Assembly: GCF_000622085.1 (NCBI RefSeq)
Contig: NZ_JHWL01000001.1
Coordinates: 1-64,000 of the forward strand
Direction of reading: 5' to 3'
Length of the DNA stretch: 64,000 nt
DNA from: Butyrivibrio proteoclasticus P6B7
GTDB taxonomy: Bacteria > Bacillota > Clostridia > Lachnospirales > Lachnospiraceae
The position numbers were made by a program, and so were the translations under genes. The notes beneath the pieces were generated by a model, which was not told where the DNA came from, ran no database searches, and saw nothing but the letters and a program-made list of their open reading frames with translations. Positions 7,971 to 17,500 of the stretch are shown one piece after another; within the stretch, counting starts at the first letter, position 1, and each line of letters opens with the position of its first letter.

Positions 7971-8627
7971 ATGAAGTATAACAAGAAATTACTAAATAAT
8001 GCGCTACTTAGTCTTGGACTATTAGTGTTATATTCTCTGGCTATCTGCTTCTTTGATGTGGAGGCCATCGGACCAAATGGAACAGAGGTTGGCTTTTCAC
8101 ACATCAATGCTGCCTTTGCATCATTGGTGCCATATAATGCGACTTTAGATAAGATCACTGATGTGTTCATGCTGATCGCAATTCTTACAGCCCTTGCGTT
8201 TGCTGTGGTTGGACTTGTTCAGCTTGTAAAAAGAAAGAGCCTTTTCAAGGTAGATAACGCCATCATTGGACTTGGTGTTGTTTATCTTGTGGTCATTGTT
8301 TTGTATGTTCTTTTTGATAAGGTTGCTATTTCCTACAGACCAGTTCTTGTGCCAGGAGAGGAAGAGCTTGAAACTTCATTCCCATCATCACATGTACTTG
8401 TGATCGCTACAATCCTGACTACTGCAAAGTTTGCTATTGATAAAGTGTTCCCTGAGAAAACTACACTGAGAAAAATTGTCGCTATAGTGGTTCCAGTGAT
8501 AGTTCTTTTGACAGTGGTACTCAGAGCATTCGCAGGCGTGCACTGGATTTCAGACATCCTTGCCGGCGCGCTGTTTGCTATAGTGATAAGCAACTTCTAC
8601 TATCTTGCGAACTACGATGAACACTAA
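7971..8627 (+). CDS. PAP2-family membrane phosphatase
   Basis: The 218-residue protein has about five hydrophobic segments and the PAP2 signature motifs. The second is P138-S-S-H141 and the third is RAFAGVHWISDILAG with His191 as the expected nucleophile; a basic residue and SYRP motif precede them. Family members dephosphorylate undecaprenyl pyrophosphate, phosphatidate or similar lipids at the outer membrane face. Substrate is uncertain here. GGAGGAGAG precedes the ATG. Confidence 0.85.
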   Translation: MKYNKKLLNNALLSLGLLVLYSLAICFFDVEAIGPNGTEVGFSHINAAFASLVPYNATLDKITDVFMLIAILTALAFAVVGLVQLVKRKSLFKVDNAIIGLGVVYLVVIVLYVLFDKVAISYRPVLVPGEEELETSFPSSHVLVIATILTTAKFAIDKVFPEKTTLRKIVAIVVPVIVLLTVVLRAFAGVHWISDILAGALFAIVISNFYYLANYDEH

Positions 8628-8698
8628 CCTTTTTTGAAAGCGTTTATAAAGTGCCGCATATTTGTTGATTTTTTAGTGCCTTTTATCTCGCAAATGCG

Positions 8699-8727
8699 TT
8701 GACAACGTGCATTAATGAGAGTAAACT
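8699..8727 (+). promoter_or_regulatory. Sigma-A-type promoter for the DUF6465 gene
   Basis: A perfect TTGACA (8699-8704), 17-bp spacer and TAAACT (8722-8727) lie about 75 bp upstream of the start codon, suggesting strong expression with a moderate 5' leader. Confidence 0.65.
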
Positions 8728-8801
8728 CTATTTCGTAATCACTTTATTGTTTTAACGAGCTACAATGAAATCTATTTTTGATTTTCTTGAGGAGGAGAAG
8801 A

Positions 8802-9338
8802 ATGGCCGAGATTAAGAAAACAGAGGCTACTGTAAAGCCTGTTGCAACAATCAAGACTGGCGTAGTAGCTACAGAAGCAAAGAAAGAAGAGACAAAGGTT
8901 GTGGCAGCTGCCAAGACAGAAGTTAAGGCAGAAGCTAAGAAGGCACCTGCAAAGAAAGCACCTGCTAAGAAGGCAGCAGCTAAGAAGCCTGCAGCAAAGA
9001 AAGCACCTGCTAAGAAGGCAGAGCCAAAGAAGACTGAGACAAAGCCAGCAGCTAAGAAGCCTGCTACAAAGAAGGCTACAACTGCTAAGAAGCCAGCTGC
9101 AAAGAAGGCACCTGCTAAGAAGGCGGCTCCAGCAGCACTTAAGGCTAACATCGTACTTCAGTATGCAGACAAGAACGTTACATACGATACACTTGTTGAG
9201 AACGCTGAGAACGTATGGCAGTATGATATGGGCAAGAAGGTTTCTGATATCAAGAAGCTTAACCTTTATGTAAAGCCTGAAGAGAATACTGTATACTTCG
9301 TTGTTAACGACAAGGAGCACAATCAGTACGGCTTATAA
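8802..9338 (+). CDS. Lys/Ala-rich tail protein with C-terminal DUF6465 domain
   Basis: The 178-residue protein starts at ATG 8802, chosen over an upstream TTG because GAGGAGGAG sits 4-11 bp before it. Residues ~50-112 are repeats of AKKAPAKKA/AKKPA type, like histone H1 tails, highly basic and likely disordered. The last ~65 residues (NIVLQYADKNVTYDTLVEN to YVKPEENTVYFVVND) match the DUF6465 domain seen in Lachnospiraceae. A nucleic-acid-binding or nucleoid role is suggested by the basic tail but is unproven. It has its own promoter and terminator. Long antisense frames here are artefacts of the repeats. Confidence 0.8.
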   Translation: MAEIKKTEATVKPVATIKTGVVATEAKKEETKVVAAAKTEVKAEAKKAPAKKAPAKKAAAKKPAAKKAPAKKAEPKKTETKPAAKKPATKKATTAKKPAAKKAPAKKAAPAALKANIVLQYADKNVTYDTLVENAENVWQYDMGKKVSDIKKLNLYVKPEENTVYFVVNDKEHNQYGL

Positions 9339-9363
9339 TTTTAAATGAAATAAGAGAATTCTG

Positions 9364-9397
9364 ACGGATATGATCATCATGGTCATATCCGTTTTTT
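9364..9397 (+). terminator. Rho-independent terminator
   Basis: ACGGATATGA pairs with TCATATCCGT around a short loop and is followed by TTTTT. It closes the DUF6465 transcription unit. Confidence 0.85.
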
Positions 9398-9540
9398 AAT
9401 TAGAAAATAACTCTGTCATTTTCTAATTAAAAACGCTCCGCTATGGATGCGACTGGTGCGAAGAAGTATATGCAAGCTAAAGCTTCCACGCACCAGCGCG
9501 CAAAGAGTTGCATAGTAACTCTTTGATTGCAACTTTTTGT
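9394..9540. repeat. Nested inverted repeats in an intergenic region
   Basis: Within 147 bp there are a perfect 15-bp inverted repeat with a 9-nt loop (9394-9432), CTGGTGCG at 9453-9460 paired with CGCACCAG at 9489-9496, and AAAGAGTT at 9502-9509 paired with AACTCTTT at 9517-9524, with GTTGCA/TGCAAC nested around the latter. No reading frame fits. It could be a structured RNA, a small palindromic repeat element or a degraded element. Confidence 0.5.
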
Positions 9541-9620
9541 GGATGTTATTTGTATACATTATGAGGATAGTCTGGAAGTACTAATTTATCTAAGAAGCAT
9601 AACGTGAAAAGGAATTGAGA

Positions 9621-10151
9621 ATGGAAAAGGAAGTCAGAGTAGTTGATGTACTAATATATATTTTGGCGGGAGCTTTGTTTGAGGGAGTGTTTTTCTTTAT
9701 CCCTTATTTAACGAGCAGGGCTTATCCCGACATCTGCGATATGATGCGAGTTGATGCCGGGCATGCAGAAATCATAAGCTTCGTTCTTATGGGATTTGCC
9801 ATTGTCTCTTTGTTTGTTCAGAAAGCGACAGTCGATGCGGCACATACAGCCTTTAAGTATGGGATAGCTCTTTTAACTGCTCAAATTACTATGGTGGTGG
9901 CAAGTGTGATAGAGGCGTTGTATTCTACAGCACCCAAATATTATGTCAGCACCTATCAGGGAGTCCATATGACCTCTCAGGCAATAGCTTATCTGGCGGC
10001 TTACATCATTATCTTTTTTATCATGCTGACTGAGCTCAAGAACTACAAGACCTGGATGAAGATCTTTGCTGTAGTCTTTAGTTTGCCGATGATTGCACTG
10101 GCTGTGTTCAATATCTGGTTAGTTATAAGGATAATTACGATCGCGCTGTGA
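9621..10151 (+). CDS. Membrane protein of unknown function
   Basis: ATG 9621 is preferred over TTG 9615 because AAAAGGA lies 8-14 bp upstream. The 176-residue product has about five hydrophobic stretches (VLIYILAGALFEGVFFFI, FVLMGFAIVSLFV, ALLTAQITMVVASVIEAL, AYLAAYIIIFFIMLTEL, FAVVFSLPMIALAVFNIWLV) and short loops. No family is recognised. It has no obvious operon partners: a structured intergenic region lies before it and a 361-bp gap after it. Confidence 0.6.
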   Translation: MEKEVRVVDVLIYILAGALFEGVFFFIPYLTSRAYPDICDMMRVDAGHAEIISFVLMGFAIVSLFVQKATVDAAHTAFKYGIALLTAQITMVVASVIEALYSTAPKYYVSTYQGVHMTSQAIAYLAAYIIIFFIMLTELKNYKTWMKIFAVVFSLPMIALAVFNIWLVIRIITIAL

Positions 10152-10512
10152 TGTTTATGGGTAAATAGCGAAGGAATGATGGTGGATTGATTAGAGATAT
10201 GACCATGATTACATCCTGATTTTTGTGATTACTAGTTTTGGGATGCATGGTTTTGGTTATAAGAATGCAAATGTATTATATTGCGTGAATTTACACATCC
10301 AAATTTTAAGAGTTGTGGAATAAAGGATGCGTTGATCATCACAAAGAAGAAATAATTGTTGTATTGCGTTAATTCACGCATCCTAAATCATCAATAAGGT
10401 GGAAAAGGGATGTAAAAAGAGCTATGAGAGGATGAATTATAGCCGCCAAGTAGCTGGATGCGAATTACAAATAGCTTTTAAAGGTGTGCATATTAAGTAA
10501 TAGGAGGAAGAT
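10152..10512. other. 361-bp gap with a 22-bp degenerate direct repeat
   Basis: No gene is seen. A 22-bp imperfect direct repeat lies at 10279-10300 and 10362-10383; each begins TATTGCGT and ends CACATCC or CACGCATCC. The related string GGATGCG or GGATGCA recurs near 10240, 10325 and 10458. These may be binding sites for a regulator of the lipoprotein gene downstream, but no protein can be named. No clear sigma-A promoter was found. Confidence 0.4.
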
Positions 10513-11550
10513 ATGAAAAAGAAAATTGTAGGAATGATGTTAGCTACATCAATGATAATGACAGCACTGACTGCCTGTGGTGAGGAGATGAATGATGACA
10601 CGACACCGAGTGGGGCGATAAGTACTGAGAATGATGGGGATGGATATGAAGGTAGTGATTCTGCAAGTACTGAGAAGACTGAAAAGTCAGAGAGTATTGA
10701 ATCATCTTCCAGCGATGCGGAGGCTGGAAGCTCAGAAGATGCAGAAGCTTCAGAGGATAGTTCTAATGAAAGCGTAGAGATTAAGGGACTTTACGCGGAC
10801 TTTGTGGATGGCAAAGCCAAGGTTAAATATGCAGGCAAAGCCGATCTGTACCAGGAACTTGCAGAGGTACTTACCGTAGGTGAGTCTTATACTTTGCAGG
10901 AAATATGCGATGCACTTGAAAATGCTGGTGAGTACGGGACAGATCCCGATCTGACATTTACAGTTATAGATTGCGGTCAGGACGGAGCAGAGGAGCTAGC
11001 TGTTGAAATAGGACTTAGCGCAATGTATCACCTTAATATGGTAATAAAAGAAATTAATGGTGAGCTTGTCATCTGTTACGACGAGGGAAGCTCTGATAAA
11101 CATAGTGTGGATATAAACACTGATGGAACAATTGAAGCGACTCAGTTCAGTGCTGCAAATATTCATTCTTATGACTATGCATTCATAAATGCAGACGGAG
11201 AATATGTCTTCTACTATGGATATACCGAAACCTATGGTATAGTGGATGATTCCTATGACATCTATCAGGGCGATACCAAAATCTCAATTCCAGTAGACAA
11301 TCTTGAAAAAGATAACATAGCAGTCCTTGAATACTACTACGAGCAGGATTACAAAACTCGTGATTACTTCTTCTCCTTCTATAGCTTTGATCTAGAAGAT
11401 AACTGGAAAGTAATTCCACGTGAAGAGAACTCCGAAGATATCTCTACTATTATGGAACGCTTCGAATCAGCAGGCTACAAGACCCTGACTTCCGAAGAGG
11501 TCGAAACGACCCTTGCCCTTCGTGCTAAAGAAGTAGGTTACCCTAACTAA
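10513..11550 (+). CDS. Putative lipoprotein with acidic Ser-rich linker
   Basis: The 345-residue protein has a lipoprotein signal peptide ending LTAC (lipidated Cys22), after TAGGAGGAAG. Residues ~23-95 are Ser/Glu/Asp-rich and probably disordered, lifting the rest from the membrane. Residues ~95-345 look globular with many aromatic residues and beta-strand patterns, possibly a ligand-binding domain. I do not recognise it. It converges on the LacI-type gene, and no terminator was seen between them; only a 12-bp perfect palindrome (ACCGAATTCGGT, 11573-11584) stands out there. Confidence 0.65.
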   Translation: MKKKIVGMMLATSMIMTALTACGEEMNDDTTPSGAISTENDGDGYEGSDSASTEKTEKSESIESSSSDAEAGSSEDAEASEDSSNESVEIKGLYADFVDGKAKVKYAGKADLYQELAEVLTVGESYTLQEICDALENAGEYGTDPDLTFTVIDCGQDGAEELAVEIGLSAMYHLNMVIKEINGELVICYDEGSSDKHSVDINTDGTIEATQFSAANIHSYDYAFINADGEYVFYYGYTETYGIVDDSYDIYQGDTKISIPVDNLEKDNIAVLEYYYEQDYKTRDYFFSFYSFDLEDNWKVIPREENSEDISTIMERFESAGYKTLTSEEVETTLALRAKEVGYPN

Positions 11551-11680
11551 AGGATAGCAAGTATTTAAACATACCGAATTCGGTGGATTTAAAATCTAGA
11601 TTATGTAATTACTCTTATAGACAAAGAAAGCCAATTGAGTATTAAGATACCCATACTAAAACATCATATAATGTCTTAAA

Positions 11681-12733
11681 TCACCCTGCAGTTTCAGTGG
11701 ACTCGCGGTAAATAATGTCTGTTTCGATGTAGGTCTTCTTGTATGGAGTGTGCGGATTGGCAATTCGCGATAGGAGAATGTCTGCCGCAGTATACCCCAT
11801 GGAACTACTGTGAATCTTGACAGTAGTGAGATTTGGCTCAATGATGGTGGCTTCAGGCGCATTGTCGAATCCGCAGACCATCACATCTTTGGGCACATTT
11901 TTACCAAGTGAGCGCAGCGCCTTAATTGTTGAAGTTGCAAGGAAGTCGTTGGCGCAGAAGAATACCTCTGGCATTTCCTTTAGAGACTTGATCTTCTCTG
12001 AGAGCCAGCTTGTGTCATAGTATGGATTTGAATCATCATCAAGTATGCAAAGACTTGTATCAATGTTTAAGCTGTTATCAGCCATTGCTGATACATATGC
12101 CTGCCACCTTTCGTAGAAGGACTGGCAGTGAAAACGGTCACCGACAAAGGATATTTTCTTTTTACCTGATGATATAAAGGTGTTGATAAGTCTGTAGACA
12201 CTTGATGCGTTTTCCATGAAAAGAGTGTCCGCAGAAAGGTTACATCTGTGGAGAAGAGGCGTATCTACAAATAGAATTGGAATGCCAAGTTTGCACAGAA
12301 AAGTGCTGTACTCTTCTGAGAACATCTCGATACACAGTATTCCCGCAAGGGTGTTTAAATCGATATTGGTTGGAAGGCATAGATTATCTATGTCATTATC
12401 CTTGATTATATTGATAGAAAGTCTATAGCCTAAGGAATCAATTTTATTCTGGAATGCAGAAAGAAGCTTATTTCCTGAATGTGAAGAACCAGGAAAAGAG
12501 TGAGTAAGAAGCGCAATCTCAGTCTTTCCATTTTTGACAGGAGCAGATGAAATGATAGCATCTGCTCTTTCTATTGAACTAAACTGTTTGTAGCCAAGGG
12601 CAGTAGCCATCTGGCAAATCTTATTTCTGGTTTCTGCTGATACAGCACCAGAATTGTTAAGTGCTCTTGAAACAGTATTTCTGCTCATTCCAAGAGCGTC
12701 TGCTATTTCTTGTAAGGTTACTCTTTTTCCCAT
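11681..12733 (-). CDS. LacI-family transcriptional regulator
   Basis: The start is ATG 12731-12733 (MGKRVTLQEIADALG), with TTGGGGAT just upstream on the minus strand; a longer frame begins earlier but lacks a Shine-Dalgarno. The 350-residue protein has the LacI helix-turn-helix (VTLQEIADALGMSRNTVSRALNNSG, residues ~5-29) and a periplasmic-binding-protein-like sensor with FFCANDFLATSTIKALRSLG and DVMVCGFDNAPEATIIEP. It is transcribed away from the GH32-like lipoprotein gene, so it probably controls that gene and itself from the 269-bp divergent region, with a sugar as effector. The effector cannot be read from sequence. Confidence 0.9.
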   Translation of the reverse strand: MGKRVTLQEIADALGMSRNTVSRALNNSGAVSAETRNKICQMATALGYKQFSSIERADAIISSAPVKNGKTEIALLTHSFPGSSHSGNKLLSAFQNKIDSLGYRLSINIIKDNDIDNLCLPTNIDLNTLAGILCIEMFSEEYSTFLCKLGIPILFVDTPLLHRCNLSADTLFMENASSVYRLINTFISSGKKKISFVGDRFHCQSFYERWQAYVSAMADNSLNIDTSLCILDDDSNPYYDTSWLSEKIKSLKEMPEVFFCANDFLATSTIKALRSLGKNVPKDVMVCGFDNAPEATIIEPNLTTVKIHSSSMGYTAADILLSRIANPHTPYKKTYIETDIIYRESTETAG

Positions 12734-12819
12734 ATTATCCCCAATATTATTACTAAGAATATGAATTGCGAAAATGGCTCTAGCCATTGAACAATCCATA
12801 TATCATCTTATCTTAGGTA

Positions 12820-12839
12820 TTGCAATGTGTCAAATGCAA
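12820..12839. promoter_or_regulatory. Candidate operator dyad
   Basis: TTGCA (12820-12824) and TGCAA (12835-12839) form an inverted repeat with a 10-bp core in the divergent region between the regulator and GH32-like genes. Size and location suit a LacI-family operator, but the arms are short and only one copy is evident. Confidence 0.35.
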
Positions 12840-12931
12840 CATTAATTGATTTACAAGTGTGCAAAATAGACAAAAAATAATACCTAAAAAAGTAGAAAAG
12901 CACGAAATTCTGTGACAAATGCACTTTATAA

Positions 12932-12960
12932 TTGATACAAATGAACCATAATGCTATTAT
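12932..12960 (+). promoter_or_regulatory. Sigma-A-type promoter of the GH32/repeat-protein unit
   Basis: TTGATA (12932-12937), a 17-bp spacer and TATTAT (12955-12960) lie 43 bp before the ATG of the lipoprotein gene, which is preceded by AGGGAGGAA. Confidence 0.6.
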
Positions 12961-13002
12961 AAATATGTCAATTATTAGTGCAAAAGCACCAAGGGAGGAA
13001 AT

Positions 13003-14514
13003 ATGCAAAGGGTTAAAGCGATTCTTTTAACGGGAATCATTGCAATAGCAAGTATAGGGTGTTCCCAGAATTCAGAAGATATCAGGGATGAAAGTGTTGT
13101 TGAGGAGAAATATTTGGGAGAGAGTTTTGAAGATCACTCAGTATTTCCGGTTTCTGTGGAGGGTCTTATAGGAGATACGATGCCATTTTATGACAATGGC
13201 ACATACAACGTTTTTTATCTTGCTGATCAAAGAAATGGTAAGCAGGGATATCATCCATGGGGACTAATAAAGACAAGCGATTTCGTGACCTATGATGACA
13301 AGGGCGTTGTTCTTAACTACGCAGATAATGTTGAAGATCAGGATATAGCACTTGGTACAGGCAGCGTGATCAAAGGAAATGATGGCAGATACCATGCTTT
13401 TTATACAGGTCATAACGACATGTTTGAGCCTAAAGAGGCTGTTATGCATGCGGTCAGTGATGATATGGAGAACTGGGAAAAGATTCCAGAAGATACCTTA
13501 TACGCTGGTGAAGACTATGCACCAAATGACTTCAGAGATCCATATGTTTTTTATTATGACCAGGACAAGTGTTACTACATGCTTATTGCCACAAGAAAAG
13601 ACAATATGGGCATTATAGCAAGATATAAATCTACAGATTTAACAAGCTGGGAGGATACAGGCGTATTTTTCCAGAATGATATGGGAACTGATTCGAATTT
13701 GGAGTGTCCAACACTCCTTGAATACAAAGGAAAATGGTATCTTTCATTTTCTGATCAGTGGCCGCACAGACTTGTTCATTACAGAATGGCTAATACGATG
13801 GAAGGACCGTTCACAATTCCGGCGCAGGATATCTTTGATTGCAACGGCTTCTACGCTGGAAGAATGGAAACTGATGGAGAGAATCTCTATGTTGTTGGCT
13901 GGAATGGAACCAAGAAAAATCACACTGATTCAGAGGATTATGACTGGGGCGGCAATATGGTAACCCACCTCTTAAAGCAGGGAGAAGATGGATCTCTTTA
14001 TCCGGTGCTTAATCCAAAGCTTGAAGAAGCTATGAGTAATGAGCTTGCGGTGGCGCCGCTTAAGATGTCGGAGTCAGCGACATATAAGGATGGAAATATC
14101 TCTTTTGCAGAAGATAAATATGAGATGGCGGGCTTCAAGGAGCTGATGGGAAGCTATCTTATTAAGACGACAATAAGAGGTTTTGATAAGGAGGGAATGT
14201 TCGGTTTTTGCTTTAATACCAACGAAGAGAGCGTCGGCAGTCTGAACATTATCTTCAATGCATCAAACAACAGGATAGAGTTCTATAACGGCAGTAATAT
14301 CATGGAAAGAACTGCTCAGTCCTATGTGGATTACGATTTTTCAAAGGTGGATGAACTTAAGGTTTCAATGATTGTTTCAGATGGGGTTGTGAGCATGTAT
14401 GTGAACGATGAGATAGCATTTACCACGAGAATGTATATGTCACAGGGTTCTGACTGGGGAGTCTTTAGTATTAATTCAAAAGTGTCTTTTGAGGAGTTAA
14501 AGGTATTTAAGTAA
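13003..14514 (+). CDS. GH32-like (fructan-hydrolase type) lipoprotein
   Basis: A lipoprotein signal peptide ends IASIGC. The following ~330 residues show a five-bladed propeller pattern with GH32 landmarks: Asp58 in IGDTMPFYDNG in place of the NDPNG nucleophile motif, R178-D179-P180 in FRDPYVF, and E234-C235-P236 in LECPTL as acid/base. The C-terminal ~150 residues look like the ConA-type beta-sandwich of GH32 proteins. It would cleave a beta-fructoside such as inulin, levan or sucrose outside the cell. The nucleophile region is divergent, so activity or substrate may differ; GH43/GH68 relatives are possible. It is 22 bp upstream of the giant repeat protein. Confidence 0.75.
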   Translation: MQRVKAILLTGIIAIASIGCSQNSEDIRDESVVEEKYLGESFEDHSVFPVSVEGLIGDTMPFYDNGTYNVFYLADQRNGKQGYHPWGLIKTSDFVTYDDKGVVLNYADNVEDQDIALGTGSVIKGNDGRYHAFYTGHNDMFEPKEAVMHAVSDDMENWEKIPEDTLYAGEDYAPNDFRDPYVFYYDQDKCYYMLIATRKDNMGIIARYKSTDLTSWEDTGVFFQNDMGTDSNLECPTLLEYKGKWYLSFSDQWPHRLVHYRMANTMEGPFTIPAQDIFDCNGFYAGRMETDGENLYVVGWNGTKKNHTDSEDYDWGGNMVTHLLKQGEDGSLYPVLNPKLEEAMSNELAVAPLKMSESATYKDGNISFAEDKYEMAGFKELMGSYLIKTTIRGFDKEGMFGFCFNTNEESVGSLNIIFNASNNRIEFYNGSNIMERTAQSYVDYDFSKVDELKVSMIVSDGVVSMYVNDEIAFTTRMYMSQGSDWGVFSINSKVSFEELKVFK

Positions 14515-14536
14515 TGTCTATTGGGAGGACTTACAA

Positions 14537-17500
14537 ATGGGGAAAAGTATTAAAGGGTTAGGTGAGTTTATAGCGGCTCACAAGAAATTTTTTGGCGGCG
14601 CATTTTTAAGCTTGGTACTATGCGTTAGTGCTGTGACTATTATTTATGCTAAAGGTGTTAAAAAGGAAGAGATTGTTCTTGTTGAGGATGATATAGCTCT
14701 TTTGCCAGATTCATGGCCATCTTCCTTCAACACAGATGATTATGTTGAGCCGGAATTTGTAGATGACGGCGAAAGAACTAACAATGCGTTTAACGTTGCT
14801 GATTTTGGTGAGCAGGGTCAAAACGGCTGGTTCTATAGATATGGCTCATCTCAGGATCCAGCAAGATCCAAGCAGCTTGAGTCCTTTGATGGGGAAAGAT
14901 ACTCACAGATTGGCCAGACAGGACTTGAGATTAAGGCGGGATTTATTCACACCGCTCAGGAGACTTCACCAATTCTTGAGTGGCGCGCTGCCGAAAATGG
15001 TAACGTCAATATTCAGCTTACTTACGTTAAAAATGTTAATAACGATAAGAATCCAATGTATCCAGATGGTGTAACTCTCTATATTTATAAGGGAAATGAA
15101 GCTATTGGAAGATACACAGTTGATGCCAAGACTGATGAAGAGGTTGTTGTTGAGAAGGCTTTGAGCGATGTGCATGTGGACGAGCTTGAGAGCTTATATT
15201 TTGTTGTTGATCCTAACATGAATAACGCTTACGATGGCGGTTCATTATATGTTGCTATTTCTGATGTCAATGCATCAGTTCTTGGTGTTAAAAGAGATGA
15301 GAACAGAATTGATAATAATGCCTATTCAATAGACGATTTCGGATTTCAGGGAAGTAACGGCTGGACTTACATGTGTGGAAAAGACGTTAAAAGTGCTAAG
15401 CTTGTTTCCACAGAAAAAGCAGGCGAGTACATGAACTGTACTTCACCAAGTCTCTCTATTAGTAAGTTTTTTATCCACCCATCTGTTAATGACGAGGCGA
15501 TGCTGTGCTGGCAGCCTAAGACTGATGGCGCTGTAGAAATCAGAGGAACATACACAAAGTTTGAGCAGAATGATGGAAATCCCCAGTGGCCGGATGGTGT
15601 TACAGTATCAATTTATAAAAATGGAGAAAAGCTCTTTTCACAGAAAGTAAATGCACCTGATAAGGGCGAGAACAAGATTGCGTTTAGGGGAAAGAACATA
15701 AGCATTAAGACAACTGACAGGCTCTACTTTGTTGTCGATGCCAACGGTAATGCTTCATATGATGGCGGCTGCTTTGATATTTCAATCCTTGACAGGACAG
15801 GGGTTACAACCGAAAAGGATGTAGTGATCGAGGGCGACGCACAAAGAGATAACAACGCTGATGTAAAGTACGATTTTGGTAAGCAGGGAGAGAACGGCTG
15901 GTTCTTCCAGGAAGGCTTCGGGGATGATCCTTTTGACTGCTACAACATGAGATCTTTTGATGAAAAAGAGTACAGATACATGGACGGCAGCTACCTTGAA
16001 ATCAAGAATGATTTTGTAAGCCCTGGTAAAGGCAAGTCAGCGGTTATCAAATGGAAGGTTGCAAAAGACGGTGTAGTAAACGTCGATGCTTCATATACCA
16101 AGTTCAGGAATGAGGACAAGAACCCAAGCTTCCCTGATGGCACAAGGGTGACACTCTATTATAATGATCAGGTCCTTTGCCAGGAGGAGTTTAAGCCTGA
16201 TACCAAGAATGAAGTGACCAAAAAGATGAGCATAGAGTCCCTAAAGGTCAAAAAGGGCGGCTATATCACAATGGTCGTAAATGGCAAGGGGAATAATGCC
16301 TATGACGCCGGTAAGTACGAGTTTTCTATCTTTGATCTTACAGGTGCAACTACAGAAAATGACGTGGCTATAGATGAGAGCGAGACAAGGCAGAACTTTG
16401 CTGATGTTAAGTATGATTTTGGTCAGCAGGGCACTAACGGCTGGTTTTATCAGGAAGGTAAGGGCGATGCTCCTTTTGTTGCATATAACATGCGCAGCTA
16501 TGACACAGTAGAAGAGCGTTATATGGACAAAAGAAATCTCGAGATAAAAAGGGATTTTGTAAGCCCCGGTAAGGGCAAGTCTGCGGTAATTAAATGGAAG
16601 GTTGCACAGACTGGAACTATTAAGATTGATGCTTCCTACACGAAGCTAAAGAATGAAGACAAGAACCCAAGCTGGCCAGACGGCACAAGGGTTACAATCT
16701 ACCACAATGAAACTATCCTTGTTCAGGAGGAGTTTGCGGCAGATACAACTAAGGAAATAACAAAGAGGCTTGATGTGTCTTCCCTTGATGTGGCGCAGGG
16801 TGATTACATCACAATGGTAGTAAATGGCAAGGAAAACAATGCCTATGATGCAGGTAAGTTTGAGTTTTCGATAAAGGGCTTATCGCCTCTTACAGGTCAT
16901 ACAGAAAAGGATGTTGTTTCTAATAATGGTAGAAGCAACAATGCGTCAGCAGTTGAGGACTTTGGCAAGCAGGGATCTAATGGTTTCTGTTACCAGTATG
17001 GTTACTATCTCGATCCATTTTTTGCAGTAAATGTGGAAAAGTATCAGGAAGACGACAAGTACACTACTATTGATGGAATTGAGATTAAGCGTGATTACAT
17101 CATGCCAGCCAATAAAGGAAGAAGTGCTAACGTAAAGTGGGTTGTGGCGCAGGATGGAACCATTGATATTATGGCGTCCTACACAAAGCTTAAGAATGAG
17201 GACAAGAATCCCGACTGGCCAGATGGCGTAACTGTTTACTTATATAAGAACAAAGAGGTTCTAAGAAAAGAGGAATTTGCTCCACTTGTAGATGAAGAAG
17301 TTACCAAGGACCTTACAGTAGAAGGCCTTAGCGTTAAAGCTGGAGATTGTATTACTCTTCTTGTTGATGGAAAAGAAAACACAGCATATGACGGTGGTAC
17401 ATATCAGTTTGTAATTGAAGATGCAGATCTTTATACAGTGAACATGGTTAATAACAGTGGTGTTAACTATGCAAACCTTGCACATGACTTTGGTCAGCAG

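Noticed and set aside
8744..9320. Long minus-strand frames of 135 and 182 codons opposite the DUF6465 gene
   Set aside because: They mirror the AAG/GCT-rich Lys/Ala repeats and give low-complexity Leu/Cys or Ala/Phe products; the plus-strand gene has promoter, Shine-Dalgarno and a real domain.
12216..12428. Plus-strand frame of 70 codons opposite the LacI-type gene
   Set aside because: Shadow frame without Shine-Dalgarno or recognisable product within a clear regulator gene.
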